A stretch of DNA of 64,000 bases from Rhodococcus sp. IEGM 1409 (GCF_030056735.1 NZ_JASHKN010000006.1:62001-126000); one strand, 5' to 3'; positions 1 to 9,222 are shown, counted from the stretch's first letter. The notes: a model not told the origin generated them from the sequence alone. Program-made: numbers and translations.

Positions 1-1
1 A

Positions 2-400
2 GGCCACACCGAAGCGTTGAAAGTGGTCGAGGGCGCCGACCGACCGGGCGAAGAACCGTCCATTCGCTTGCAGGAACTGATCAGCACCTTCGCCAGTTGG
101 CAGGCCGGGCACCATTCACTCGCTCGCGTTGTCCAGTACGAACTCACTGCACTCACACCCGAGCACTACCGAACTGTCGTCGCGCTTCGCCGCAGCACGA
201 CGCGGGTGGTTCGGGAGGTAGTCGACGCTGGCGTCCAGTCGGGTGATTTCACGATCCCCGACGCCGAAGGCGTCACTCTTGCCTTGATGTCTCTGTGCGT
301 CGACGTGTGCCGATGGTTCCCAGCCGGCAACTACACGGAGCCGGAAGACATCGGAAAACTGTACGGAGACCTGGCATTGAGGATGGTGGGCGCCGCCTGA
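2..400 (+). CDS. TetR-family regulator, C-terminal part
   Basis: The frame is open from base 2, so the gene begins outside the window and only about 132 codons are seen. The helical sequence contains ELISTFASWQAGH and later VVREVVDAGVQSGDF, the usual style of a TetR/AcrR ligand-binding C-terminal domain (variable region followed by a helix carrying an acidic/Gly turn). The DNA-binding half is missing, so the target is unknown. A TTG at 17 could be mistaken for a start but lies inside the domain. The gene ends 35 bases before the next one on the same strand. Confidence 0.7.
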   Translation, partial: GHTEALKVVEGADRPGEEPSIRLQELISTFASWQAGHHSLARVVQYELTALTPEHYRTVVALRRSTTRVVREVVDAGVQSGDFTIPDAEGVTLALMSLCVDVCRWFPAGNYTEPEDIGKLYGDLALRMVGAA

Positions 401-435
401 ATCAGGTGGCGCCGACCGCAGAAAGGAATCGGCCA

Positions 436-1014
436 GTGGCCAACCGCACCTATCTCTACACCACCCCTGTTGCCCCGTATGAGAATCCGGCTGCTGCTCG
501 TGCCCGGGGCCTCAAGGGAGTCTCGGAGTGGTCGTACGCGATACCGCTGGTCCCCAGGATCCTTGTGTCCGTGAATCCCTTCGCTCACCAGTCGATCATC
601 TGGGACGACGCTCCCGACCTGATCGCGGTTACCGCGCCGTGCGGTCCTGGCATCGCCCGGCTCGAAGACTTCCTCGGCCGCATCGACCACCCCGAACTCG
701 GCGCGATGGCCGGTGAAGCGCTGCGCTTCTTGCGCAGCCACACCGAGCCCGACCACTACTTCGTCCTCGAGTGCGGCGAGATCTTCGACATGGACGACGA
801 ACCGTTCGCCGAACAGAGCAGGGCGCTGATGGCCGGTCTGGCGACCATCGACGCCGAGATGGAAGCGGCTTTGGCCACGCTCGCACCCGTCAAGCCGAGC
901 TTCTGGGAGCGGCTGTTCACGCCGACTCAGGAGAGCATCGAGGAACCGCTACGCGAGCTCGGCCTCGGCTATTGGTCCGAGATCCTGTACTTCGATCTCG
1001 ACGTCCCGCGATAG
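436..1014 (+). CDS. Conserved hypothetical protein (ANRTYLY N-terminus)
   Basis: About 192 residues, soluble and acidic, with no signal peptide or membrane segment. The GTG at 436 is chosen because GAAAGGA lies 8 bases upstream and the protein then begins [10 protein letters not shown]; a start like ANR(S/T)YLY is typical of an uncharacterised family (I recall DUF7822, not verified). No catalytic motif was recognised. A long acidic stretch ([13 protein letters not shown]) lies in the middle. It sits between the TetR gene and dprE1 on the same strand and may be cotranscribed with either. Function unknown. Confidence 0.6.
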   Translation: MANRTYLYTTPVAPYENPAAARARGLKGVSEWSYAIPLVPRILVSVNPFAHQSIIWDDAPDLIAVTAPCGPGIARLEDFLGRIDHPELGAMAGEALRFLRSHTEPDHYFVLECGEIFDMDDEPFAEQSRALMAGLATIDAEMEAALATLAPVKPSFWERLFTPTQESIEEPLRELGLGYWSEILYFDLDVPR

Positions 1015-1046
1015 GCGAACCGGCGCAACCAAAGGTTCCAGACCGG

Positions 1047-2489
1047 GTGGTCCGCAAACAGGTACCCTCGGATTTCGTGTCCGACAACGCCACCGATCTG
1101 CCAATCATTGCGCCCACCGTCCTCGGCGGTTGGGGTCGCACAGCCCGAACGACCTCGCACGTCGTTTCGACCCCTGATGTAGAGGCGATCGCGAAGGCCG
1201 TCGCCCGCGTCGCAGACGACAATGCAGACAAGCCGTTGCACCTCCGACGCGGAGTCATCGCCCGCGGTCTGGGTCGGTCTTACGGAGACAACGCGCAGAA
1301 CACCGGCGGCTTGGTAGTCGACATGACTGCCTTCCGTCGAATTCACAAGATCGATGCCGAGACCCGACTGGTGGAGATGGACGCCGGAGTTTCCCTCGAT
1401 CAGCTGATGCGAGCGGCACTACCGTTCGGCCTCTGGGTCCCGGTGCTCCCCGGAACACGCCAGGTAACCATCGGCGGAGCGATCGCCTGCGATATCCACG
1501 GCAAGAACCACCACACCGAAGGCAGCTTCGGAAATCATGTCCGCTCGATGGATCTGCTCACTGCCGACGGCAGTATCCGAACGCTGGCGCCGCAAGGCCC
1601 GACATCCGAGCTTTTCTGGGCTACCGTCGGCGGAATCGGACTGACCGGGATCATCCTGCGCGTCACCCTCGCGATGACGCCGACCGAAACGGCGTATTTC
1701 GTCAACGACGGCGCTCTGACCGCGAGTCTGGATGAAACCGTCGCTTTTCACAGCGACGGCAGCGAAGCCGACTACACATATTCGAGCGCCTGGTTCGACG
1801 CGGTCAGTGCGCCGCCGAAGCTCGGCCGGGCCTCGATCACGCGTGGTTCGTTGGCGACCGTCGACCAGCTTCCACTGAAGTTGCAGAAAAATCCGTTGAA
1901 GTTCGATGCGCCACAACTGTTCACGACGCCGGACGTGTTCCCCAACGGCTTGATGAACAAGCTTTCGGCCTCTGCGATCGGCGAGTTCTACTACCGCACC
2001 GGCGGCAACTACGTCGGGAAGGTCCAAAATCTGACGCAGTTCTACCATCCGCTCGACCTCATCGGGGAGTGGAACCGTGCCTACGGGTCCAAGGGATTCC
2101 TGCAATACCAGTTCGTGGTACCCGTCGACGCGGTGGACGAATTCAAGAGCATCATCCGCGATATCCAGCGTTCGGGACACTACTCAGCGCTGAACGTCTT
2201 CAAACTTTTCGGCGAGGGAAACGCAGCGCCACTGAGCTTTCCGATGTCCGGGTGGAACGTGGCCTTCGACTTCCCGATCAAGCCCGGACTGGGTGAGTTC
2301 GTCGCTTCCCTCGACAAACGGGTACTCGAATTCGACGGTCGCCTCTATACCGCGAAGGACTCTCGGACTACCGCAGCAAGCTTCCACTCGATGTATCCGC
2401 GAATCGACGAGTGGATCCAGATGCGCAGAAAAATCGATCCCACAGGTGTTTTTGTGTCCGACATGGCCCGAAGGCTCGAATTGATCTGA
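1047..2489 (+). CDS. dprE1: DprE1-type decaprenylphosphoryl-beta-D-ribose 2'-oxidase
   Basis: FAD-dependent enzyme which, with DprE2, epimerises decaprenylphosphoryl ribose to arabinose, the arabinan donor of the mycolate cell wall. The match to mycobacterial DprE1 is nearly collinear: GWGRTA near the N-terminus, the FAD-binding [34 protein letters not shown] (the His region at the flavin), [10 protein letters not shown], and YTAKDSRTT carrying the active-site Lys. The residue equivalent to mycobacterial Cys387 is Ala (codon 2262-2264, in WNVAFDFP). GTG 1047 gives about 480 residues; GTG 1077 is an alternative closer to the family's 461. dprE2 is not next to it, so this may be a paralogue or a relocated copy. 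Confidence 0.9.
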   Translation: MVRKQVPSDFVSDNATDLPIIAPTVLGGWGRTARTTSHVVSTPDVEAIAKAVARVADDNADKPLHLRRGVIARGLGRSYGDNAQNTGGLVVDMTAFRRIHKIDAETRLVEMDAGVSLDQLMRAALPFGLWVPVLPGTRQVTIGGAIACDIHGKNHHTEGSFGNHVRSMDLLTADGSIRTLAPQGPTSELFWATVGGIGLTGIILRVTLAMTPTETAYFVNDGALTASLDETVAFHSDGSEADYTYSSAWFDAVSAPPKLGRASITRGSLATVDQLPLKLQKNPLKFDAPQLFTTPDVFPNGLMNKLSASAIGEFYYRTGGNYVGKVQNLTQFYHPLDLIGEWNRAYGSKGFLQYQFVVPVDAVDEFKSIIRDIQRSGHYSALNVFKLFGEGNAAPLSFPMSGWNVAFDFPIKPGLGEFVASLDKRVLEFDGRLYTAKDSRTTAASFHSMYPRIDEWIQMRRKIDPTGVFVSDMARRLELI

Positions 2490-2497
2490 GGCGGCGC

Positions 2498-3739
2498 TCA
2501 GTTGGAAACCTCACCCAACCGACGCGCCAAGTAGGCCCGCTCCGGATCGGTACCAACCAGTTTCAGGGCTTGCCGGTACGCAGATGCCGCCGCGTCGGTC
2601 CGCCCCAACCTTGCGAGCAGTTCGGCGCGCGCGAGGTGATACGGGTGGTAGTCGGCAAGTTTGGGCTCCGCTGCCAGTTCCTCCAGCGCGGTCAGCCCGG
2701 CCTCCTCGCCGTCTCGCATCGCCAACGCAACCGCCCGATTGACGGCGACGACGGGCGAAGGAGTCAGCGTGAGCAGCACTCCGTAGAGCGCGCAGATTTG
2801 CGGCCAGTCGGTTCTCTCCACATCAGCGGCCTCGTCGTGCAATGCGGCGATAGCGGCCTGCACCCCGTAAGGCCCCGGCGCTCCCCCGGTCAACGCGACC
2901 ACGACGAGATCGCTGCCTTCCTCGATCATCGGCTGGTCCCAGCACCCGCGATCCTGGTCCTCGAGGAGCACGATCCCGCCACCGGCGTCGGTACGGGCAT
3001 CCCGACGCGCGTGGACGAGAAGCATCAACGCAAGCAACCCGGCGATCTCGCGCTCATCGGGAAGCAATGCGCGCAAGATCCTCGCCAGCCTGATCGCCTC
3101 TACCGCCAGGTCGACGCGTTGCAGATCCGGACCCGAACTTGCGGCGTACCCCTCGGTGAACACCGAATAGATCACCTGTAGAACACCGGGCAAACGCTCC
3201 GGGAGTTCTTCGGCGCTGGGAGTTCGGAAGGGAATCCGAGCCTGACGGATCTTCTTCTTCGCGCGCACGATCCGCTGCGCCATCGTCGCCGAGGGCACGA
3301 GGAAGGCCCGAGCAACTTCGGGCGTCGTCAACCCTCCGAGGCAACGCAAGGTGAGCGCGATCCGGTCGTCCTCGGCAAGCGCTGGGTGCGAGCAGGTGAA
3401 GAACAGCTGCAACCGCTCGTCGGGAAGTTCTCCGTCGACCGTGGGCGGCGCAGGGTCGGCACGATCGGCGTCCACCTGCATCACGGCCAATCGCGCCGCA
3501 TAAGCCTGATCACGACGAAGCCTGTCGACGGCTTTGCGACGCGCCGTGGTCAGCAGCCAGGCGCCGGGTTTGGCCGGCACTCCGTCCACGGGCCAGTGCA
3601 CCAACGCAGCCTCGACAGCTTCGGAGGTGACCTCCTCGGCCAGATCGAGGTCACCGAAACGGCGGACGAGCGAGGCCAAGAGTCGTCCACGTTCCTCCCG
3701 GAACACTGACTCGACGGAGTTCTCAGCCTGCTCGTCCAC
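2498..3739 (-). CDS. ECF42-type RNA polymerase sigma factor with C-terminal helical repeats
   Basis: 413 residues, much longer than a plain ECF sigma factor. Region 2 is visible in the first 90 residues (LVRRFGDLDLAEEVTSEAVEAAL ... PGAWLLTTARRKAVDRLRR) and region 4 around residues 130-180 (TLRCLGGLTTPEVARAFLVPSATMAQRI). The remaining 200 residues are a helical TPR-like/DUF6596 extension (ending ASAYRQALKLVGTDPERAYLARRLGEV), the hallmark of group ECF42. The start lies 6 bases after the stop of the DGPF gene upstream, so the two form an operon. No anti-sigma gene is present; in this group the C-terminal extension is thought to replace it. Its stop faces that of dprE1 with 8 bases between. Confidence 0.9.
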   Translation of the reverse strand: MDEQAENSVESVFREERGRLLASLVRRFGDLDLAEEVTSEAVEAALVHWPVDGVPAKPGAWLLTTARRKAVDRLRRDQAYAARLAVMQVDADRADPAPPTVDGELPDERLQLFFTCSHPALAEDDRIALTLRCLGGLTTPEVARAFLVPSATMAQRIVRAKKKIRQARIPFRTPSAEELPERLPGVLQVIYSVFTEGYAASSGPDLQRVDLAVEAIRLARILRALLPDEREIAGLLALMLLVHARRDARTDAGGGIVLLEDQDRGCWDQPMIEEGSDLVVVALTGGAPGPYGVQAAIAALHDEAADVERTDWPQICALYGVLLTLTPSPVVAVNRAVALAMRDGEEAGLTALEELAAEPKLADYHPYHLARAELLARLGRTDAAASAYRQALKLVGTDPERAYLARRLGEVSN

Positions 3740-3745
3740 GGCGAA

Positions 3746-4090
3746 TCAGTCCCCGAACCCGGCCAGCGGACGCACCTCGACGCTGCCACCGTCGCGCGCG
3801 CCGGGGCACCGCGCGGCCCACGCGAGCGCCGCATCCAGATCGGGAACGTCGATGACGTCGTAGCCGCCGAGGATCTCACGGGTTTCTGCGAAGGGTCCGT
3901 CGGTGACGGTCTTTTCCCCGGACTGCGAGACCCGAACCGTCGTCGTGGTGGTCAGGTCGGCGAGGGCATCGCCGGACACCCAGATGCCGGCGTCCTTCAT
4001 TTCCTTGTCGTATTGCTGCCAGTCCTCGAACGTGCACTGGGGTTCGGTGTCTCCGCCGGGTGCGGTGTAGATGAGCAACATGTACTTCAT
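3746..4090 (-). CDS. YCII/DGPF-domain protein paired with the ECF42 sigma factor
   Basis: 114 residues with the family signature DGPFAETREILGGYDVIDV and the conserved MKYMLLIYTAPG start; a compact ferredoxin-like YCII fold is expected. Proteins of this family are the standard genomic partner of ECF42 sigma factors, and here the sigma gene follows after 6 bases. The biochemical role of DGPF proteins is not settled; a sensor or small enzyme in the response controlled by the sigma factor is an inference. The promoter must lie in 4091-4230, shared with the divergent DUF309 gene. Confidence 0.88.
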   Translation of the reverse strand: MKYMLLIYTAPGGDTEPQCTFEDWQQYDKEMKDAGIWVSGDALADLTTTTTVRVSQSGEKTVTDGPFAETREILGGYDVIDVPDLDAALAWAARCPGARDGGSVEVRPLAGFGD

Positions 4091-4230
4091 GACTGACTCC
4101 TTGGTCTGTTGTTTTTCATCAGGCTTGCTTGCCTTACAACATGACGACGAACGGTTCTCCCCGAAATCGACAGGCGACCCGAAAAAACTTTTGGCGGGTT
4201 CGTCCGAGGCGCTGCCGTTAGGCTGAGTGT

Positions 4231-4707
4231 ATGACCGAACGTGACCGGGACGCCGCTGGGAAGCCCCTCAATTCGCGGCCCCGCGACGGGCTCGGCCGTC
4301 CACTGCCACGCGACGCAGCGGGCGGTGTCCCGCGCATTCCGGACGATGTGCGTCTGCCGCCGGACGAGTCGATCACCGAGGCTCAGCGCCTCCTCGACCA
4401 CGGCATGCCCTTTCACGCACACGAGATTCTCGAAGGAACGTGGAAGAGCGCGCCGCCCGAGGAGCGCGACCTGTGGCAGGGACTGGCTCAGCTGGCCGTC
4501 GGACTCACACATCTGCTTCGGGGCAACGACACCGGCGCCGTCTCACTCCTCGGCCAGGGGCACGACCGCATCAGGCACTACGAAGTCGAGAGTCCACACG
4601 GCCTGGACATCCCCGGTCTACTGACGTGGTCCGAACACCTGCTCGCCGAAATCGATCGCCCCGGCGATTTCCCCGCCCCTCCGATTCCGAGGTTGAGAAT
4701 CCCCTGA
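4231..4707 (+). CDS. DUF309-domain protein
   Basis: 158 residues. The core HGMPFHAHEILEGTWKSAP followed by LWQGLAQLAVGLTHLLRGN is the DUF309 signature, in which the two HxxxE-type elements form a helical bundle of unknown function. The N-terminal 40 residues (SRPRDGLGRPLPRDAAGG) are low-complexity and probably unstructured. Its stop TGA overlaps the ATG of the LON-domain gene by one base, so the two are translationally coupled. Confidence 0.8.
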   Translation: MTERDRDAAGKPLNSRPRDGLGRPLPRDAAGGVPRIPDDVRLPPDESITEAQRLLDHGMPFHAHEILEGTWKSAPPEERDLWQGLAQLAVGLTHLLRGNDTGAVSLLGQGHDRIRHYEVESPHGLDIPGLLTWSEHLLAEIDRPGDFPAPPIPRLRIP

Positions 4708-5345
4708 TGCCCATCTTCCCCATGTTTCCGCTCGGCTCCGCTTTGCTACCGGGTGAGGTGTTGCCGCTGAACATCTTCGAACCTCGGTACCGCGCACTCG
4801 TCGAGAACGTCCTCGAAGCTGCCGACGGCCCACTGTTCGGAGTAGTGCTCATCGCCCGAGGCCATGAGGTCGGTGGCGGCGAATCACGCCACGACGTCGG
4901 CACTCTGGCTCGGATCGAGTCCCATGTCGCAATGGGTGCCGGACGGTATCAGCTGTATTGCCGGACCGAAGGCCGCATCCGGGTCAATCGCTGGCTGCCG
5001 GACGATCCCTTTCCGCTTGCCGAGGTCGCACTGTGGCCGGACGAGAACAACGGAACACCCGTCACCGCCTACGAATACGACTCACTCCTCGAGCGCATCG
5101 AGTTCATGTACGGAATGTTGGGAAAGCTCGCACTACGAGCCGGCGAACAGACTCCACGAATGCCCGTCCCACCTGATCCCTTGGATCCGTTGGGTTCTCG
5201 GCTGTATGCCTTGGCGCGAAGCATTCCGATGGGCGACGCCGATCGCCTGGCGATACTGACCGCGCCAGGCGCCGACGAACGTATCCGCACACTCTCGGAG
5301 GCAGTCGAGAACACCATCGAGGTAGCGCAGTTCAATCTCCTCTGA
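4707..5345 (+). CDS. LON N-terminal (PUA-like) domain protein
   Basis: About 212 residues, stand-alone LON substrate-binding domain: MPIFPMFPLGSALLPGEVLPLNIFEPRYRAL is the conserved opening, followed by GVVLIARGHEVGGG and a helical C-terminal half. There is no AAA or protease domain, so it is not the Lon protease. In actinobacteria such short proteins are common and functionally uncharacterised; a peptide- or substrate-recognition role is inferred from the domain. It is coupled to the DUF309 gene by a TGATG overlap. Confidence 0.85.
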   Translation: MPIFPMFPLGSALLPGEVLPLNIFEPRYRALVENVLEAADGPLFGVVLIARGHEVGGGESRHDVGTLARIESHVAMGAGRYQLYCRTEGRIRVNRWLPDDPFPLAEVALWPDENNGTPVTAYEYDSLLERIEFMYGMLGKLALRAGEQTPRMPVPPDPLDPLGSRLYALARSIPMGDADRLAILTAPGADERIRTLSEAVENTIEVAQFNLL

Positions 5346-5360
5346 GCGCAACTACGCCGA

Positions 5361-6176
5361 CTACGCCATCGTCTGACCCATGTCGATGACGATCTTCGTC
5401 CCGGTGACCGCGCGGGATAGATCTGTCGCGAGGTAGACCACGGCATTGGAGATGTCCTCGACCGTCGTGCGCGGGACCGAGGTGAGCGGCCACTTGTAGG
5501 AATTCATGTACTCCGGGTGCGCCGTGAGTACCTTGCCGACATTGGGGTCGTTACCCATCTCGGTCTCCACTGCGCCCGGATGAATGCTGTTGACTCGAAT
5601 GTCGAAGCTTCCCAATTCCGTTGCCGCAGTGCGGGCCAAGCCGACGAGCCCGTGCTTGGCAGCCGAATAGTGCGCGCAACCGGGAGCTTCGGCGACGCCG
5701 GCCGCGCTGCTGACAATCACGATCGAACCACCGTTGCCCGCCTCGATCATCGAGGGAACCGCCGCCGCCATCGTGCGCCACACACCATTGAGATTGATGT
5801 CCACGAGCGTCGACCACTGCTCTTCCGGCATCTCCCAGAAACGATTCCACGTTGCGATGCCCGCATTGGCGATCACAACGTCGAGGCGGCCGAACTTTTC
5901 GACGCCCGACGCCACTGCCGCGCGGAGCGCCTCGAGATCACGGACGTCCGCTACAGCAGTGACGATCTCGCGTCCCTCGGCTCGAACCAGGCGCGCCGTT
6001 TCATCGAGATCGGCTTCGGTTGCGGCCGCGTAACCCACGTCCTCGGACACCGACGCGCATACGTCGACAGCAATGACGGCGGCACCTTCCTGCGCGAGCC
6101 GGATCGCATGATTGCGTCCCTGACCCCGCGCAGCACCGGTGATGAAAACGACCTTGCCTGCCAGGAGTTGTGTCAT
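5361..6176 (-). CDS. Mycofactocin-coupled SDR family oxidoreductase
   Basis: 271-residue short-chain dehydrogenase. The cofactor motif GAARGQGRNHA at residues 14-24, the NAG motif (VIANAGIA), catalytic Ser in VSSAAGVAE and YSAAKHG are present. The wording GAARGQGR and the insert after the second strand (VCASVSEDVGYAAATEADLDETARLV) are typical of the carveol-dehydrogenase/mycofactocin-dependent SDR subgroup, whose NAD is held tightly and recycled by mycofactocin. The substrate cannot be read from the sequence. No mycofactocin biosynthesis gene lies in this window. Confidence 0.82.
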   Translation of the reverse strand: MTQLLAGKVVFITGAARGQGRNHAIRLAQEGAAVIAVDVCASVSEDVGYAAATEADLDETARLVRAEGREIVTAVADVRDLEALRAAVASGVEKFGRLDVVIANAGIATWNRFWEMPEEQWSTLVDINLNGVWRTMAAAVPSMIEAGNGGSIVIVSSAAGVAEAPGCAHYSAAKHGLVGLARTAATELGSFDIRVNSIHPGAVETEMGNDPNVGKVLTAHPEYMNSYKWPLTSVPRTTVEDISNAVVYLATDLSRAVTGTKIVIDMGQTMA

Positions 6177-6217
6177 GGCCGGGACGTTAGACGCTGATGT
6201 GGCCCGCTGCCTGTGAG

Positions 6218-6234
6218 TTCCCGCTCGACGGGAA
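6218..6234 (-). terminator. Short inverted repeat after lutC
   Basis: TTCCCG and CGGGAA arms around a 5-base loop lie directly after the lutC stop codon. No U-tract follows on the minus strand, so termination is only a possibility. Confidence 0.25.
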
Positions 6235-6861
6235 TCAACCGTCCACGATCACGACGTGAAGATTCCTCGGACCATGGACGCCTTCGACGCGCTCGAGTTC
6301 GATGTCGGACGTTGCCGATGGGCCGCTGATCATGGTTGTGGGGCGCTCCGGTGTCAGCTTCGCAATCGCCTCCGGCACTCCCACTTCCACACTGCTGCGA
6401 TACACGACGCAGATGTGTGTGTCCGGTACCAGCGTCAACGCACGACGTCCTTGCGATGGACCGGCGTCGAGGAAGATGGTGCCGGTTTCGGCGCAGGAGA
6501 CCTTCGAGCCGGTGACAACGGCGTCGAGGTTCTCGAGTTCAGGAGCCGGTACGTCCGGGCTGTCCACCACCAGCGTTCCGTCGAACCCGGCTAACCACGA
6601 TCGGTCGAGTCCGGCGGGGATGCCCAGCGTACGCAGCTCGTGTGCGCTCAGTATTCCGCTGACAGCCTCGACGATTTCTGTTGCAGCACATCGGTAGACG
6701 TGCGCTTTGTAGTCCTCGAGTCGATCGACGAACAGTTCGATGCGCTTCTCGTCGGACATGCTTCTGCCAGTCCGGTAGTTCCGCGGTATCTCGCTCTCAC
6801 GGGCGGGCGCCAAGGTGATGGCGTCACGAATGCGTCCCATTACCACCTCACGTGAATTCAC
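6235..6861 (-). CDS. lutC: Lactate utilisation protein C
   Basis: 208-residue LutC/YkgG-family protein (LUD domain). It ends with the typical ISGPSATSDIELERVEGVHGPRNLHVVIVDG segment. Together with LutA and LutB it forms the Fe-S L-lactate oxidase complex that converts L-lactate to pyruvate and passes electrons to the respiratory chain. Its ATG overlaps the lutB stop by 4 bases, the last step of a fully coupled lutA-lutB-lutC operon. The exact partner role of LutC within the complex is not known from the family. Confidence 0.92.
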   Translation of the reverse strand: MNSREVVMGRIRDAITLAPARESEIPRNYRTGRSMSDEKRIELFVDRLEDYKAHVYRCAATEIVEAVSGILSAHELRTLGIPAGLDRSWLAGFDGTLVVDSPDVPAPELENLDAVVTGSKVSCAETGTIFLDAGPSQGRRALTLVPDTHICVVYRSSVEVGVPEAIAKLTPERPTTMISGPSATSDIELERVEGVHGPRNLHVVIVDG

Positions 6862-8378
6862 TTGTCCGCCTTCCTGTCACGACGAGCCTCGTCCAATGCC
6901 GCGCGGCCTTCGTCGGAGTCCCACCAGGACCGGAAGGTCTGCTTGGGTGGTGCGGGGATGTCTCTGGCAGCTGTCCAACCGTTCAGTGGCGGTGGCAACG
7001 TGGAGATCTTCCCTTTCTTGCCGGCCACGACGCGTCCGAGCCCGGCGGCTTTCTGAGCGAGCGTCCATCGACCCTCGGTCGACATCGCAAGAGACGCGGC
7101 TTTCATCGCCAAAGACTCTGCCGTGACACCGGATTGCTCGACTTTCTGATGCCGCAATTCGACCAGCAGCGACGGTATGTCGATCTTGACCGGGCAGGCG
7201 TCGAAGCACGCACCGCACAGACTCGAGGCAAAAGGAAGCGTCGAGTTGGGATCGTCTTTGCCATGCATGCCCGCGAGCTGCGGAGTCAGAACCGCGCCGA
7301 TCGGTCCCGGATAGGTAGATCCGTAGGCGTGACCACCGGTGCGCTCGTAGACGGGACACACGTTCAGGCACGCCGAGCACCGTATGCAGCTCAGGGCTTC
7401 CCGTCCGATCTTGTCGGCAAGCGCGGCGGTCCGGCCGTTGTCGAGGAGGACGAGGTGAAATTCCTGCGGACCGTCATCGGGCGTCACGCCGGTCCACAGG
7501 GAGGTGTACGGGTTCATCCGCTCCCCCGTCGACGACCGCGGTAACAATTGAAGGAAGACTTCCAGATCCTGATACGTCGGCAGAATCTTCTCGATGCCCA
7601 TGACGGTGATCAGTGTTTTCGGGAGCGTCAGGCACATTCGCCCGTTGCCCTCGGACTCCACGACGGTCAGTGTGCCCGTGTCCGCGATACCGAAGTTGGC
7701 GCCGGAGACGGCGACCGGCGTCGTCATGAACTTGTGGCGCAGAAACTTTCGTGCAGCAGCGGCAAGCTCGGCCGGATTCTCCCCGAGGTTCGGATCGACA
7801 TCTGGCATCTCACGCAGGAATATCTCCCGAATCTCGGACCTGTTGCGATGGATCGCGGGAACCAGGATGTGCGACGGTTTGTCGTGGCCGAGCTGGACGA
7901 TCAATTCTGCGAGATCGGTCTCGTAGGCGGTGATGCCCTGCGTTTCGAGATGCTCGTTGAGCCCGATCTCCTGTGTTGCCATCGACTTGACCTTGATGAC
8001 CTCGTCGGAGCCGGTGGCTCTGACAAGCTCGGTCACAATGGCGTTGGCCTCGTTGGCATCCGCTGCCCAATGCACCTGCCCACCGCGAGCGATTACTGCG
8101 GATTCGAACTGTTCGAGCAGTTCCGGCAACCGCGCCATGACGTCGGCCTTGATCGCCGAACCCGCATCCCGCAGCTCCTCCCAATCGGGAAGCTCTCCAG
8201 TCACGTTGATGCGCTTGGCACGAATGGTATGCGTTGCCTTGCCGATATTGCGTCGCAGTTGCGCGTTGGCCAGCTCGTGATGTGCTGCGACGGGGAACTT
8301 CTCAGTACCTCGCAGGAACCCTGTGCCTTCGGGTGACCTCGGCGGGAAGCTGGGCAGACCCAACGTCACGGCACTCAT
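6858..8378 (-). CDS. lutB: Lactate utilisation iron-sulfur protein B
   Basis: 506 residues. N-terminal LUD domain (RTIRAKR-type region, then HILVPAIHRNRSEIREIF) followed by two 4Fe-4S motifs, CIRCSACLNVCPVY and CGACFDACPVK, and a C-terminal extension of about 100 residues. This is the electron-transfer subunit of the LutABC lactate oxidase. The ATG at 8378 (MSAVTLGLPSF) is chosen because it overlaps the lutA stop in an ATGA; the frame continues further upstream without a start signal. Confidence 0.93.
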   Translation of the reverse strand: MSAVTLGLPSFPPRSPEGTGFLRGTEKFPVAAHHELANAQLRRNIGKATHTIRAKRINVTGELPDWEELRDAGSAIKADVMARLPELLEQFESAVIARGGQVHWAADANEANAIVTELVRATGSDEVIKVKSMATQEIGLNEHLETQGITAYETDLAELIVQLGHDKPSHILVPAIHRNRSEIREIFLREMPDVDPNLGENPAELAAAARKFLRHKFMTTPVAVSGANFGIADTGTLTVVESEGNGRMCLTLPKTLITVMGIEKILPTYQDLEVFLQLLPRSSTGERMNPYTSLWTGVTPDDGPQEFHLVLLDNGRTAALADKIGREALSCIRCSACLNVCPVYERTGGHAYGSTYPGPIGAVLTPQLAGMHGKDDPNSTLPFASSLCGACFDACPVKIDIPSLLVELRHQKVEQSGVTAESLAMKAASLAMSTEGRWTLAQKAAGLGRVVAGKKGKISTLPPPLNGWTAARDIPAPPKQTFRSWWDSDEGRAALDEARRDRKADK

Positions 8379-9124
8379 GCGTGCACCCGGCTTTCCACCG
8401 ATGCCAGAATTTCCGCGAGGTGAATGGTCTTGGCGCCCATCTGCAGTCGCGACATCCCGCCGCCGATGTGCATGAGGCAGGAGGAGTCTCCGGCGCTGCA
8501 GAATTCGGCGCCGGTGTCCGCGACGTGGCGAATCTTGTCCGCCAGCATGGCCGTCGAGGTCTCCGCGTTCTTGATGGCGAAGGTGCCGCCGAATCCGCAA
8601 CAGGAATCTGCTTCGGGGAGTTCGACCAGATCGATGTCGCGGACGTTGCGCAGCAACTGAAGTGGTTTGTCTCCCACTCTCAACATGCGCAGTGAGTGAC
8701 AGGTCGGGTGATAGGTGACCCGGTGCGGGAAGTACGCACCCACATCGGTGACACCGAGAACGTCCACGAGGAATTCCGAAAGCTCGTACGTCTTTGCCTT
8801 CACTGTCTGCACCTGCCCGCACAGCGACGCGGTGCCGTAGCGCTCGGCAACGATCTCGTGTTGATGACGGATCGAACCGACGCACGATCCCGATGGTGCG
8901 ACAACGGCGTCGATCGACGCATCACCGAAGGTATCGGCGTAATTCGCGACCAGCGGCAGCGCTCCGGGCTGGTAGCCGGTGTTGACGTGCATCTGCCCGC
9001 AGCAAGTCTGCGCGGACGGAAACACGACGTCGTGCCCGAGACGGGTGAGCAGGAGGGCGGTGGCCTTGGCGGCGTCGGGAAACATCGTGTCCCCGATGCA
9101 GGTGGCGAACAGCGCTACTCGCAT
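8375..9124 (-). CDS. lutA: Lactate utilisation protein A (cysteine-rich CCG domains)
   Basis: 249 residues beginning MRVALFATCIGDTMFP. Two cysteine-rich CCG domains are seen, each with a CCG motif (QTCCGQMH and DSCCGFGG), which ligate non-cubane Fe-S clusters in heterodisulfide-reductase-like enzymes and LutA. First gene of the lut operon; the promoter lies in 9125-9222 with the LldR-type operator. An in-frame start further upstream (9190) would run into the operator and is not preferred. Confidence 0.93.
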   Translation of the reverse strand: MRVALFATCIGDTMFPDAAKATALLLTRLGHDVVFPSAQTCCGQMHVNTGYQPGALPLVANYADTFGDASIDAVVAPSGSCVGSIRHQHEIVAERYGTASLCGQVQTVKAKTYELSEFLVDVLGVTDVGAYFPHRVTYHPTCHSLRMLRVGDKPLQLLRNVRDIDLVELPEADSCCGFGGTFAIKNAETSTAMLADKIRHVADTGAEFCSAGDSSCLMHIGGGMSRLQMGAKTIHLAEILASVESRVHA

Positions 9125-9146
9125 GTGGTTCCCCGCAATCTGTCGG

Positions 9147-9161
9147 TGTGGTCTGACCACA
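9147..9161. promoter_or_regulatory. LldR/LutR-type operator
   Basis: TGTGGTC-T-GACCACA is a perfect 15-base palindrome between the divergent lutA and regulator genes. It contains TGGTCTGACCA, which fits the TNGTNNNACNA pattern of FadR-subfamily lactate regulators such as LldR. It lies 23 bases upstream of lutA, so binding would block lut transcription. Confidence 0.75.
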
Positions 9162-9222
9162 GTAATACATCCCCGGACAGGCCACCCCATAAACGGCGTC
9201 CACCCGGTTATGCTCTTGCCTC

